64,000 bases of DNA from assembly GCF_900110555.1 (NCBI RefSeq), contig NZ_FOEE01000002.1, positions 62,001 to 126,000 of the forward strand. Reading direction: 5' to 3'. Made by a program: the position numbers and the translations under genes. Every line of letters starts with the position of its first letter. The first letter of the stretch is position 1. Source of the DNA: Trujillonella endophytica (GTDB taxonomy: Bacteria; Actinomycetota; Actinomycetes; Mycobacteriales; Geodermatophilaceae). The notes under the pieces were generated by a model. The model searched no databases. It saw only the letters and a program-made list of their open reading frames with translations, and had not been told where the DNA came from. Of this stretch, positions 26,825 to 35,692 are shown in pieces.

Positions 26825-28552
26825 TCAGCCTCCGCCGATGATCGGACGCAGCCGCTCGGTGTCGGCGTCCGTCCATCCGGGCGGCTGCGCGACCGCGGCC
26901 CACCCGTCGACGTAGTCGGCCTCGTACCTGTGCCCGTGGCCGTCGGGGGCGTCCACGGCGAACACCAGATCGGCGGTGACCTGCCAGAACGTCACGACCG
27001 GAAGCCACACCATGCCCGGTGAGACGTCCGGCCCGCGCTCGCCCCGCAGCCAGTCGGGGTGGCCCAGGACGAGGTTCGGCGACCACCACACGATCGGGTC
27101 GGAGGCGTTCTGCAGGTAGACGACGCGCGGCCCGTCCCAGTCGCCCCCCGGGTCCCCCAGGTCGCCGGGCTCGTCGGCGAACCGGACGGTCCGTCCCTCC
27201 TCGTAGACGGGCAGCCACTCGGGCGTGCCCTCGTCGCGGCCCCCGACGACGTCCCGCCACATCTCGTTGAAGTTCGGCGGACCCGCCCAGAGGACGCCGC
27301 TGGTGCGGTTGACGATGTCCGCCAGGCCGCTGAAGGCCGCCTCGCCGCCGAACGTGCCCAGGCTCTCGCCGAACACGTACAGCCGGGGCCGCGACTCCGG
27401 CGGGAGCTGCGCCCAGACCCCGTAGACCGCGTCGAACAGCGCCCGGCCGGCGTCCCGCGCCTCGGCCTGGTCCACCAGGAACGACAGCCAGCTGGGCAGG
27501 TAGGAGTACTGCATCGCCACCATTGCGGTGTCGCCGTTGAACTCGTACTCCAGCGAGTCGCTCGCCGCGGGGTCCACCCAGCCGGTCCCCGTCGTCGTCA
27601 CCACCACGAGCACCGACCGCTCGAAGCCGCCGGCCCGCTGGAGGTCGCGCACGGCCAGGTCGGCGCGGTCGCCGGCGTCCCCTCCCGAGGCCAGCCCGAC
27701 GTAGGCGCGCACCGGCTCCAGCGCGGGCCGCCCGGAGAACGCGCTCAGCTCCTCCGGCGTCGGGCCCTTGCCGACGAAGTTGCGGCCCTGCAGGCCGAGG
27801 TCTTCCCAGCGCACCAGGGACTGCGGGCTCCCCGACCGCTCGGGAGCCACCGGCTCCACCGCGCCCTCCTCCGTGCCTCCGTCCCTGATGCTGAACGCGG
27901 AGTTGGCCGCCGCCACCAGCCCCTGGAAGAGCACGCCGTTGATCAGGAAGAGCACGAGCACGCCGGCCGCGAGCACCCCGAGCGGCCGGGCGACCCGCCG
28001 CGGCAGGAACCGGCCGAGGAACCGGACGAGCGCGCGGCCGAGCCACCGGACGCCGCGGCCGGCGGCGACGAGGAGGGCGAACAGGAGGACGGCGACGACC
28101 ACGGTGCCGGCCGGACTCCAGTCCCCCGGCGGCTCCTGGCCCATCAACTCGTGGATCTCCCGCTGCCACCGCGCGCCCAGGGCCAGCATGACGACGACGC
28201 AGACCGGCCCGACGACGGCCAGTCCCTGCCACGCCCGGCGGCGGACGACGGCCGACATCCGCCCCTCGGTCAGCTCGGCCACGAACCAGGCGACGGTCAC
28301 GCCGACGCCGTAGCCCATCGCGGCGGTGATCCCGGCGATCAGGCCCTGGATGAGCCAGCCCCGCGGCAGCAGGGACGGGGTCAGGGCGCTGCAGCCGAAC
28401 AGGAGGGCGCCGACCGTGCCGCTCCACGTGTACCGCGGCAGCCACCGTCGGCGCGGTCGCGCCTCCCGGGGCTCGGCCACGGGCGGCTCCGGATCCTCGG
28501 GCGCGAGCACGTCCGTACCGCCACGCGGGGGCCTGGCCGGTCGCGCCGTCAT
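26825..28552 (-). CDS. Membrane-anchored Abhydrolase_9 family protein (copy A)
   Basis: 575-residue protein. The N-terminal half (about 40-215) holds several membrane helices of the Abhydrolase_9_N type, with the motif LTPSLLPRGWLIQGLIAGITAAMGYGVG split over the first helices. The C-terminal alpha/beta-hydrolase domain has the nucleophile elbow GESLG with S397 and the family block YVGLASGG...RADLAV...VTTTGTGWVDP. Esterase or lipase activity at the membrane is expected; the substrate is unknown. ATG at 28552. Divergent paralogue at 28657 shares its operator. Confidence 0.85.
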   Translation of the reverse strand: MTARPARPPRGGTDVLAPEDPEPPVAEPREARPRRRWLPRYTWSGTVGALLFGCSALTPSLLPRGWLIQGLIAGITAAMGYGVGVTVAWFVAELTEGRMSAVVRRRAWQGLAVVGPVCVVVMLALGARWQREIHELMGQEPPGDWSPAGTVVVAVLLFALLVAAGRGVRWLGRALVRFLGRFLPRRVARPLGVLAAGVLVLFLINGVLFQGLVAAANSAFSIRDGGTEEGAVEPVAPERSGSPQSLVRWEDLGLQGRNFVGKGPTPEELSAFSGRPALEPVRAYVGLASGGDAGDRADLAVRDLQRAGGFERSVLVVVTTTGTGWVDPAASDSLEYEFNGDTAMVAMQYSYLPSWLSFLVDQAEARDAGRALFDAVYGVWAQLPPESRPRLYVFGESLGTFGGEAAFSGLADIVNRTSGVLWAGPPNFNEMWRDVVGGRDEGTPEWLPVYEEGRTVRFADEPGDLGDPGGDWDGPRVVYLQNASDPIVWWSPNLVLGHPDWLRGERGPDVSPGMVWLPVVTFWQVTADLVFAVDAPDGHGHRYEADYVDGWAAVAQPPGWTDADTERLRPIIGGG

Positions 28553-28577
28553 GCGGTCCTCCGCTCGTCGGCGAGCC

Positions 28578-28650
28578 ACGCTAGGGGTCGGCGGCGGGCC
28601 CGGACTCCTACGGGAAGGATGAGCCGCCGCGGACCGCCGGACGCCACCCT
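28578..28650. promoter_or_regulatory. Bidirectional class promoter: palindrome 28605-28623, -10s TAGCGT (28583-28578) and CACCCT (28645-28650)
   Basis: CTCCTAC gggaa GGATGAG with a -10 hexamer exactly 21 nt away on each side. The rightward start is probably leaderless, because CACCCT ends 6 nt before the ATG at 28657. Confidence 0.8.
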
Positions 28651-28656
28651 CCCGGC

Positions 28657-30654
28657 ATGACACCTCGCGATCGACGAGCGGGACGACGGGCGGAACGACG
28701 CGACACCGGCCGGCCGGCCGCGGCGGCCGCGGCAGGCGACGTCGGCCTGGTCGCCGCCGCCGCGATGGCGCCGGGGACGTTCGCGCCGTCGCTGTCCCCG
28801 CGGAGCACCCTCGACCAGGGCCTGGTGACCGGGCTGGCCACGGGCCTGCACTACCTGCTCTCGGTGGGCACGCAGGACGTGCTCGAGGGGCTGGCGCGGC
28901 TGCTCGCCCGCGGGGAGTCGTCCGCGCCGTCCCGCAACGCGGCCGTCATCGGGGTCGACTGCGCGGCCGTCCCCCTCGGGCTCGCGGTGCTGCAGGCCCT
29001 CCCTCCGCGCGCCGACGACCCGCTCCGGGGAGCCGTCCGCCAGGCCGCCTGGCGGGCGGGCGCCACGGGCCTGTCCGGTGCCCTGCTCGGGGCGGCACGG
29101 CTCGGCACGCGCGCCCTCGACGACCGGATGCACCTCGGCGGCCGGCTCGCGGCCGTTCCGCTGGCCGTTCCCGTCGGGCTCGCCGCGAGCTATGTCGGGG
29201 ACCGACTGCGCACGCGCGGGGACGCCGGGCCGTGGGGCCGCGCCGGCGTCCCGTCGGCGCTGTCGTCGCTCGCCGTCGCGCTGGGCATCGTGGCCGGCTC
29301 CTCCGGTGCCGCCTACGGCGAGCGCGTCCTCACCGATCTCGCCGTTCGCGGCCTGACCGCTGCGCTGCCCGGCCCGCCGGAACTGTGGCGACCGGCCGCG
29401 CACGCGGGCCTCCTGGCCGGGCTCGGGCTCGGCGCCTCGTCGGTGTGGCACCGGGCGATGCACCGGATCGAGGCCAGGACGTCGGTCGACGTGCCGGTCA
29501 TCGAGCCGGACGAGGCACAGCGGTGGCTGCCGACGACGGTGAGCGGCGGTCCGGGCAGCCTCGTCTCCTGGGCGGGCATGGGGCGCGACGGCCGCCTGCA
29601 CTCCCTCGCCACCGTCCGTCCGCGGCCCCTCCCGACCCGTCCGGAAGGCGTGCCGGACCTGTCGATCGAGACCGTCATGGGAACGCCCGCGGTGGCGGCG
29701 CCCGTCCAGGTCTACGTCGGGCTGGACAACGCGCCCTCCCCCCGGGAACGGGTCGATCTCGCGATCGCCGAACTGGAGCGGACCGGCGCGTTCGACCGGT
29801 CGCTGCTGGTCCTCGTCTCCCCGACCGGCACCGGCTACGTCAACTACGTCGCCGTCGCCGCGATGCAGTACCTCGCGCTCGGTGACGTCGCCACCGTGGC
29901 CCTGCAGTACTCCCGGCGCCCCTCCCCCCTGTCGCTCGGGATGGTGCGCACGGCCCGCGAGCAGAACCGGTTGCTGTGGTTGCGGGTCCTCCGACGCCTG
30001 CAGGAACGCGAGGGACGCCGTCCGCGCGTCGTGCTGTTCGGCGAGAGCCTCGGGGCGCACACCAGCCAGGACGTCTTCCTGCACTGGGGGACGCTCGGGC
30101 CGGACGCCATGGGGATCGACCGCGCGCTGTGGATCGGGACGCCGTACGGCAGCGGCTGGATGCGCCAGGTCACCCGGGGTGACCGCCTCGACGTCGACCG
30201 GCGGGCCGTGGCCGTCGTCAACGACCACGCCCAGTACACCGCCGTGACGAAGGAGCGCGGCTCACCGCCGCGCTTCGTGCTGCTGAGCCATGACAACGAC
30301 GGGGTGACGAAGTTCGGTCCCGACCTGCTGTGGTACCCGCCGGACTGGTTGGGTCCCTCCCGGCCCCGGCCGGAGGAGGTCGCCGGCGGAAGTCCCCGTG
30401 GCATCCCCCCCGGCATGCGGTGGCGGCCGCTGACGACGTTCTTCCAGAGCCTGGTCGACATGAAGAACGCACAGACGTCCGGGCCGTTCGGCGCGTGGCA
30501 GCACGACTACCGGGCGGACCTGCCCCGGTTCCTGGCCGACGTGTTCGGGCTGCCCGTGACGCCCGCGCAACTCCGCGGCATCGAGGAGACCCTGCGGCTG
30601 CGCGAGACCGTGCGTGAGCGGATGTTCGCCGTCGTCCCCGGCGCCGTCGGCTGA
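28657..30654 (+). CDS. Membrane-anchored Abhydrolase_9 family protein (copy B)
   Basis: 665-residue paralogue of the protein at 26825-28552. It has an N-terminal membrane region of about 320 residues beginning APGTFAPSLSPRS, then the hydrolase block YVGLDNAPSPRERVDLAIAELERTGAFDRS with VSPTGTGYVNY. The nucleophile elbow is GESLGAHTSQ with S464. The N-terminal region is longer than in copy A. No ribosome-binding site is evident, and the -10 is 6 nt from the ATG, so leaderless translation is expected. Function is inferred only as a membrane-surface hydrolase. Confidence 0.85.
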   Translation: MTPRDRRAGRRAERRDTGRPAAAAAAGDVGLVAAAAMAPGTFAPSLSPRSTLDQGLVTGLATGLHYLLSVGTQDVLEGLARLLARGESSAPSRNAAVIGVDCAAVPLGLAVLQALPPRADDPLRGAVRQAAWRAGATGLSGALLGAARLGTRALDDRMHLGGRLAAVPLAVPVGLAASYVGDRLRTRGDAGPWGRAGVPSALSSLAVALGIVAGSSGAAYGERVLTDLAVRGLTAALPGPPELWRPAAHAGLLAGLGLGASSVWHRAMHRIEARTSVDVPVIEPDEAQRWLPTTVSGGPGSLVSWAGMGRDGRLHSLATVRPRPLPTRPEGVPDLSIETVMGTPAVAAPVQVYVGLDNAPSPRERVDLAIAELERTGAFDRSLLVLVSPTGTGYVNYVAVAAMQYLALGDVATVALQYSRRPSPLSLGMVRTAREQNRLLWLRVLRRLQEREGRRPRVVLFGESLGAHTSQDVFLHWGTLGPDAMGIDRALWIGTPYGSGWMRQVTRGDRLDVDRRAVAVVNDHAQYTAVTKERGSPPRFVLLSHDNDGVTKFGPDLLWYPPDWLGPSRPRPEEVAGGSPRGIPPGMRWRPLTTFFQSLVDMKNAQTSGPFGAWQHDYRADLPRFLADVFGLPVTPAQLRGIEETLRLRETVRERMFAVVPGAVG

Positions 30655-30666
30655 GCGCCCCCGCAC

Positions 30667-32415
30667 TCACCCCCCGGGACCGGGCGTCATCGCGCTCCGG
30701 TCGCCGGGCACCGCGGTCGGGGCGGGGGCCCACTCGGCGTGCCGGCGGGCCCGGAACTCGGCGACGGCGGAGCCGACGGTGGGAAAGAGGTGTCGGGGCT
30801 CGATCTTCTCCGTCAGCCCGTACCCGTCGATCTTGCGACGCACCGGGTCCTTCAGCCCGGCGAACACGAGGCTCTGCCCGCGCTCGTCGAGCAGGTGGTC
30901 CAGCTCGAACAGCACGTCCGCGGCGGTGGTGTCGACGTCGGTGATCGGCTCGGCCGCGACCACGATCCACTCGGGCGCGGGCTCCGCGCGCGAGATCGCC
31001 ACGACCTCGTCCCGGAAGGTCTTCGCGTTCGCGAAGAACAGCGGCGCGTCGAACCGGAAGATCACCAGTCCGGGGAGCAGGCGCGCGGTCGGATAGGACC
31101 GGACGTCGTGATAGCCACGCATGTCGTCGACCAGGCCCAGCGTGGTCTGGTAGGGCCGCCAGGCCCGCCGGAACACGTTCAGGATGGACAGGCCGACGGC
31201 GATCCCGATGCCCGGGAGGACGCCGAGCAGCGCGACGCCGGCGAACGCGACCAGCGACAGCGAGAACTCGACCCGCCGCTGCTTCCACAGCCGCACGGTG
31301 CCGGGGATGTCGGCCAGGGAGAGCGACGCGGTGATCACGACCGCGGCCAGGGCGGGCTGCGGCAGGTTCCGGAAGAGCCCGGGGAGCGCGACGATCAGGA
31401 TCACGATCAGCACGGCGCCCGTGACACCCGTCAACTGGGTGCGCGCGCCTGCCCGCTCGGCCACGGCGGTGCGCGACGCGCTGGTGCTGACCGGAAAGCC
31501 CTGGAACAGCCCGGCGGCGAGGTTGGCCGTGCCGATGCCGATCATCTCGGCATTGCCCCGGACCTCCTGACCGGTCCGTTCGGCGAAGGCGGTCGAGGTG
31601 GAGATGGTGTCGGCCAGCGACACGACGGCGATGGCCAGGGCGCCTGCAGCCAGCGGCAGCACGTCCGCCCAGGGGACCGTGGGGATGCTCAGCGGCGGGA
31701 ACCCCTGGGGCAGCGTCCCGATCAGGCTCACCCCGTGGTCGCCCAGCCCCGCGATGCTGCTCACGGCGATCGCCAGCACGACCATCACCAGCACGGCCGG
31801 CACCTTGGGCAACCATCGCTGCAGAGCCAGGACGAGGGCGATCCCACCGAGCCCGACGGCCGCCGCGGCGGGGACGACCGCCCCGTCGGCCAGGCCGCGG
31901 CCGAAGTCGGCGACCTCCTCGATCAGGCCGTCGGCGTCGACCGAGAACCCCAGGAGCTTGGGCAGCTGGCCGATCAGGATGGTGAGGGCCAGCCCGTTGA
32001 GGTAGCCGATCATGGTCGGCTTGGAGATCAGCTCGGCGATGAACCCCAGCTTGGCCACCCCGGCGACCAGCATGATCGCCGCCACCATCACCGCCAGCAG
32101 GGATGCCAGGACCACCGCCCGCTGCGGGTCCCCGTCGGCGGCGACCAGGGGCAGGACCGTCGCGGCGATCATGGGGCCCAGCGAGGAGTCGGGCCCGAGC
32201 ACCAGGATGCGCGACGGGCCGACCAGCGCGTAGCCCAGCAGGCACATGATCGAGGTGTACAGACCGGTGATCGGCGGCAGGCCGGCCAGCTCGGCGTAGG
32301 CCATCCCCTGGGGCACCAGCAGCGTCGTCAGCACGACCCCCGCGGTGAGGTCCTTCACCAGCCAGGCGCGACGGTAGGTCGCGGCCACTCGGAAGCCGGG
32401 CGGAACGAGGGACAC
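30667..32415 (-). CDS. SulP family anion transporter with STAS domain
   Basis: 582-residue SulP/SLC26-type transporter. The sulfate-transporter core (about 15-400) includes LVPQGMAYAELAGLPPITGLY, PSRILVLGPDSSLGPMIA and the FPVSTSASRTAVAERAGARTQL segment. A C-terminal STAS domain (about 450-560) contains IVVAAEPITDVDTTAADVL. Sulfate, bicarbonate or another anion is possible. The GTG at 32415 has AGGAGG 5 nt upstream. A class promoter lies 116 bp upstream. Convergent with the Abhydrolase_9 copy B gene, 12 bp apart. Confidence 0.92.
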   Translation of the reverse strand: MSLVPPGFRVAATYRRAWLVKDLTAGVVLTTLLVPQGMAYAELAGLPPITGLYTSIMCLLGYALVGPSRILVLGPDSSLGPMIAATVLPLVAADGDPQRAVVLASLLAVMVAAIMLVAGVAKLGFIAELISKPTMIGYLNGLALTILIGQLPKLLGFSVDADGLIEEVADFGRGLADGAVVPAAAAVGLGGIALVLALQRWLPKVPAVLVMVVLAIAVSSIAGLGDHGVSLIGTLPQGFPPLSIPTVPWADVLPLAAGALAIAVVSLADTISTSTAFAERTGQEVRGNAEMIGIGTANLAAGLFQGFPVSTSASRTAVAERAGARTQLTGVTGAVLIVILIVALPGLFRNLPQPALAAVVITASLSLADIPGTVRLWKQRRVEFSLSLVAFAGVALLGVLPGIGIAVGLSILNVFRRAWRPYQTTLGLVDDMRGYHDVRSYPTARLLPGLVIFRFDAPLFFANAKTFRDEVVAISRAEPAPEWIVVAAEPITDVDTTAADVLFELDHLLDERGQSLVFAGLKDPVRRKIDGYGLTEKIEPRHLFPTVGSAVAEFRARRHAEWAPAPTAVPGDRSAMTPGPGG

Positions 32416-32504
32416 GCGCACCTCCTGGCGTGGTCTGCCGCCGACGTCGCCGGGCGGGAGCACGGACACCGGGAAGGCGGCGCACGGGGTCCCGGACCGC
32501 CCAC

Positions 32505-32550
32505 AGCGTGGCCACCGCAGAGAGGACGGGCCTCATCCCCGGGGGGTGAC
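32505..32550 (-). promoter_or_regulatory. Shared-class promoter: palindrome 32532-32550, -10 CACGCT (32510-32505)
   Basis: Site CTCATCC ccggg GGGTGAC as read on +; 21 nt to CACGCT on the minus strand. The palindrome overlaps the stop codon of the antiporter gene. Drives SulP. Confidence 0.75.
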
Positions 32551-33747
32551 GGCCCCTCGTCCCGCGGCCGAGCGCCCGTACCGGGCAGCGAGGGGCGCCG
32601 CGCTGATGCCGTGGACGACGACACTGAGCAGGACCGTCGCCGTGATCACCGCGACGGCGTCCTCGGCGGCGGGCCCCAGCTCCTCCAGCGCGAGCAGCGC
32701 GAAGACCAGGGACGCCAACCCCCGAGGGCCGAACCAGCCGACGAACAGGACCGTCCGGGCGTCCATCGCCGTCCCGAGGGTGGCCAGGGCGACCGGCACC
32801 ATGCGGAGGAGGCTGAGGCTCAGCACGGCGTACAGCATCGTGGCCCCGTCGGCGCGGTCGAGCAGGACGGGGACGGCGACCGCGCCGAAGACCAGCCAGA
32901 CGAGCGCGGTCACGAGCGCTCCGGCCTCCTCGGTGAACCGCAGCTCGGCGGGTCCCCGTCGCCCGGCGGTCGCACCGAAGGCGAGACCGCCGCAGAACGC
33001 GCCCACGAACCCGTTGCCGTGGGCGACCAGGGCCGCTGCGTACGCGGCACCCGCCAGCGCCAGGACCGCGACGCCGACGAACTCCTCGGCCGCCCAGCCC
33101 CGGCTCCGTGCCGCCCGGAGGAGCAGGCCGCCGGCCGTCCCGACCGCCGCGCCCACGGCGGCCCCGACCGCGAGCTCCACCACCGCCTCCGCCAGACCCA
33201 CCGACTGCGCCAGGCCCTCCGCCGACGCGGCGCCCGCCAGCGCGACGACGACCACCGGGGTGACGATCCCGTCGTTCAGGCCGCTCTCGACGGTGATCAG
33301 CCGGCGGATGCGGGAGGGCACCGCGGGATCGGTCACCACGGACACGCCCAGCGCGGCGTCGGTGGGGGCGAGGGCCGCGCCGACCAGCAGCGCGAGCCAG
33401 CCGCCCATGTCGGGGAACAGCCACGCCGCGAGCGCCCAGCCGAAGAGCACGGTCAGGGGCAGGCCGAGCCCGAGCAGCCGGGCGCAGCGTCCCGCCTCCT
33501 CGCGCAGATCGTGGAGCCGCACGCGGGCGGCATCGGAGAAGAGCACCCACACCAGGGCGATCTCCACCAGCGGCCGAACGGTCTCCGGCTCGACCGTCCC
33601 GCCGGCCATCCCGGTCCCGGCCATGAGGCTGCCGACCAGCACGAAGACGATCGGTCCGGTCACGTCGGCGCGCTCCAGCCGCGCCGATCCCACCCCCCAG
33701 AGGAAGATCGCCGCGGCGACGGTGGTCAGCGCTGCCGACTCCACCAC
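32533..33747 (-). CDS. CPA1-type Na+/H+ antiporter
   Basis: 404-residue cation:proton antiporter with about 12 transmembrane helices. The ion-site motifs are APTDAAL (about 130-136) and VESGLNDG (about 150-157), characteristic of CPA1/NhaP-type exchangers with the Asn-Asp pair. It lacks a C-terminal TrkA or CNMP domain. Two GTG codons in a row (33747, 33744) are possible starts behind a GAGAGGGGG stretch. A 45-codon membrane ORF precedes it by 34 bp on the same strand. Role: pH and Na+ homeostasis. Confidence 0.88.
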   Translation of the reverse strand: MVESAALTTVAAAIFLWGVGSARLERADVTGPIVFVLVGSLMAGTGMAGGTVEPETVRPLVEIALVWVLFSDAARVRLHDLREEAGRCARLLGLGLPLTVLFGWALAAWLFPDMGGWLALLVGAALAPTDAALGVSVVTDPAVPSRIRRLITVESGLNDGIVTPVVVVALAGAASAEGLAQSVGLAEAVVELAVGAAVGAAVGTAGGLLLRAARSRGWAAEEFVGVAVLALAGAAYAAALVAHGNGFVGAFCGGLAFGATAGRRGPAELRFTEEAGALVTALVWLVFGAVAVPVLLDRADGATMLYAVLSLSLLRMVPVALATLGTAMDARTVLFVGWFGPRGLASLVFALLALEELGPAAEDAVAVITATVLLSVVVHGISAAPLAARYGRSAAGRGAVTPRG

Positions 33748-33781
33748 GGGCCCCCTCTCGGAGGGTCGCCGGCGAGCCCGC

Positions 33782-33919
33782 TCAGGGCCGCCGCACCAGG
33801 ACCGGGTTCCCCCCAGGCTCGGCGCCCGCCTCGGCCGGACCGGTCACCGCCCGCCCGAGGACGACGATGAGGCACGTCTCGACGAGCAGCCCCGCGACGC
33901 TCACCAGGACCCACACCAT
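33782..33919 (-). CDS. Possible small single-helix membrane protein upstream of antiporter
   Basis: 45-residue open frame beginning MVWVLVSVAGLLVETCLIVVLG, one clear membrane helix, then a hydrophilic tail rich in Gly, Ala and Pro. The ATG has GAGGTGG about 6 nt upstream. Same strand as, and 34 bp before, the antiporter, so it may be an MnhF-like or regulatory accessory peptide. No family recognised, and no class promoter on this strand. Could be chance. Confidence 0.45.
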   Translation of the reverse strand: MVWVLVSVAGLLVETCLIVVLGRAVTGPAEAGAEPGGNPVLVRRP

Positions 33920-34043
33920 GCGCCACCTCACCGGCCGTCGTTCTCACCGTGCGTCGTTGCGGACGACATCGTCGGAGCCGGGCGGGCCGCGCGCCTCACC
34001 CGCGCGAGAGGAGAGCCGGAGCCGGCCCGCGGGATGCGGCCCG

Positions 34044-34089
34044 CTACTCCCCCGGGGGTGATCCCGGCCGGGCGCCTCGGCCCTAGCGT
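34044..34089 (+). promoter_or_regulatory. Shared-class promoter: palindrome 34044-34062, -10 TAGCGT 34084-34089
   Basis: CTACTCC cccgg GGGTGAT, 21 nt, TAGCGT (a full TANNNT). Drives the small gene at 34138 and the lipid kinase. Confidence 0.75.
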
Positions 34090-34137
34090 TCCCACCCTCC
34101 GGGCGCCCGGTCCCGGGGGCTCCCAGGAGGTCCCGCC

Positions 34138-34311
34138 ATGACGGCCACCGCCCCGATCACCCTGGCGGCCGCGAGCTACGCGACACGCGCCTGCGTCGCC
34201 GAGGATCTCGCCCCCGAGCGGGGCGCACGCGCCGACGTCGACGTCCCCCACACCGCGGTCGGCGCGCACGCCCGGCGCCACACGCCGCCCGACGCCCCCG
34301 TCCCGGTGTGA
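34138..34311 (+). CDS. Small protein translationally coupled to lipid kinase
   Basis: 57-residue protein of no recognised family, starting MTATAPITLAAASYATRACVA and ending in a His/Pro-rich tail (HARRHTPPDAP). No membrane segment. It has an ideal AGGAGG 7 nt before the ATG, a class promoter just upstream, and its stop overlaps the lipid kinase GTG by 4 bp. These three signals make it a real gene, possibly mainly a translation-coupling leader for the kinase. Confidence 0.7.
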   Translation: MTATAPITLAAASYATRACVAEDLAPERGARADVDVPHTAVGAHARRHTPPDAPVPV

Positions 34312-35678
34312 CCGGGACCCGGGTGCCGCGGCACGCCCGGGGCGGGCACCGGGCCGTGGCGGACCCGCTGCGCGACCGCCGGTGGCTGGCCCGGATCGCC
34401 CTGGCGCTCGCGGCACTCGCGGCGGTGGTCCCGGTGGCCGCCGCCGGGAGCCGCAGCCTGTGGCTGCTGCTGCTCACCGCGGCGACCTGTGCCGTGGTGC
34501 TGGCCGCGGGCTTCTGGTCGCTGCAGCAGCGCGGTCCGCGGCGCTGGCTGGCCGTGGCGGTGGCGCTGGGCGCCCCGGCCGCCCTCGTGGTGCTCCTCGT
34601 CGCCGAGGGCCTGCTGTGGGTGGTCGTCGTCGCCGTGGGGCTGCTCGCCGCGGCGGCCGCCGCGGCGGGCGCCGCGCTGCGGCCGCACCGCGCGGCCTGG
34701 GAGCTGCCGGTCGTCCCGGCCGCGGCGCCCCAGCGGCCCTTCCTCGTCATGAACCCGCGGTCGGGGGGCGGCAAGGTCGACCGGTTCTCGCTGCGCCAGC
34801 GGGCGGAGGCCCTGGGGGCGGAGGTGGCGCTGCTGGACCGGCCGCACACCGACGTGCAGCAGCTGGCCCGCGACGCCCTGGCCCGCGGTGCGGACCTGCT
34901 CGGCGTGGCCGGAGGGGACGGCACCCAGGCGCTGGTGGCCCAGGTGGCGGCCGAGCACGACGTCCCCTTCCTCGTGATCAGCGCCGGCACCCGCAACCAC
35001 TTCGCCCTCGACCTCGGCCTGGACCGCGACGACCCGTCCCGCTGCCTGGCCGCGCTGCGCGACGGCGTGGAGGCCCGGATCGACCTCGGGGAGATCAACG
35101 GCCGGCCGTTCGTGAACAACACCTCGTTCGGGGCCTACGCCGAGATCGTGGACGACCCGGCCTACCGCGACGACAAGCGCGGCACGACCCTGCGCACGCT
35201 GCCCGACCTCCTCGGCGGCCGGCGGGGCGCCCGGCTGGTCGGCGAGGCGGACGGGCTGGTCCTCGACGGCCCGCAGGCGCTCCTGGTGAGCAACGACCCC
35301 TACGAGGACGGCGACCTCACCGCGATGGGCCGCCGGGCCCGGCTCGACCGCGGGACGCTGGGGGTGATCGCCGTCCACGTGGCCAGCGCGCGCGAGGCCG
35401 TGGGGCTGCTGCGCGGCGCCTCCCGGCGAGGAGTGGTGCGCACGCAGGCGCGGGAGGTCGTCGTCCGCTCCGACGCCCCGACGGTCCCGGTCGGGATCGA
35501 CGGGGAGTCGGTGCACCTGACCACCCCGATCCGCTGCACCATCCGCCCCGGCGCCCTGCGGGTGCGGCTGCCCCGCGAGCGCCCGGGGATCCGCCCGCCG
35601 CGGGGGCGCCTGCAGTGGGGACCCCTGTGGGAACTCGCGACGACCCGCGCCCCGGAACCGCCCGCTCCCGGCGCCTGA
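34308..35678 (+). CDS. Diacylglycerol kinase/lipid kinase family protein with membrane N-terminus
   Basis: 456-residue protein. Residues about 25-130 form four to five hydrophobic segments. The DAGK catalytic domain follows: LVMNPRSGGGKVDRF (about 145-159), the nucleotide motif GVAGGDGTQALVAQ, SAGTRNHFALDLGLD and a C-terminal GIDGESV loop. The lipid substrate (diacylglycerol, ceramide-like or other) is not readable. GTG start within the GTGA overlap with the small upstream gene. Convergent with the patatin gene, 14 bp apart, which suggests paired lipid-signalling roles in this block. Confidence 0.88.
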   Translation: MTGTRVPRHARGGHRAVADPLRDRRWLARIALALAALAAVVPVAAAGSRSLWLLLLTAATCAVVLAAGFWSLQQRGPRRWLAVAVALGAPAALVVLLVAEGLLWVVVVAVGLLAAAAAAAGAALRPHRAAWELPVVPAAAPQRPFLVMNPRSGGGKVDRFSLRQRAEALGAEVALLDRPHTDVQQLARDALARGADLLGVAGGDGTQALVAQVAAEHDVPFLVISAGTRNHFALDLGLDRDDPSRCLAALRDGVEARIDLGEINGRPFVNNTSFGAYAEIVDDPAYRDDKRGTTLRTLPDLLGGRRGARLVGEADGLVLDGPQALLVSNDPYEDGDLTAMGRRARLDRGTLGVIAVHVASAREAVGLLRGASRRGVVRTQAREVVVRSDAPTVPVGIDGESVHLTTPIRCTIRPGALRVRLPRERPGIRPPRGRLQWGPLWELATTRAPEPPAPGA

Positions 35679-35692
35679 GCCGCGTCCGTCCC

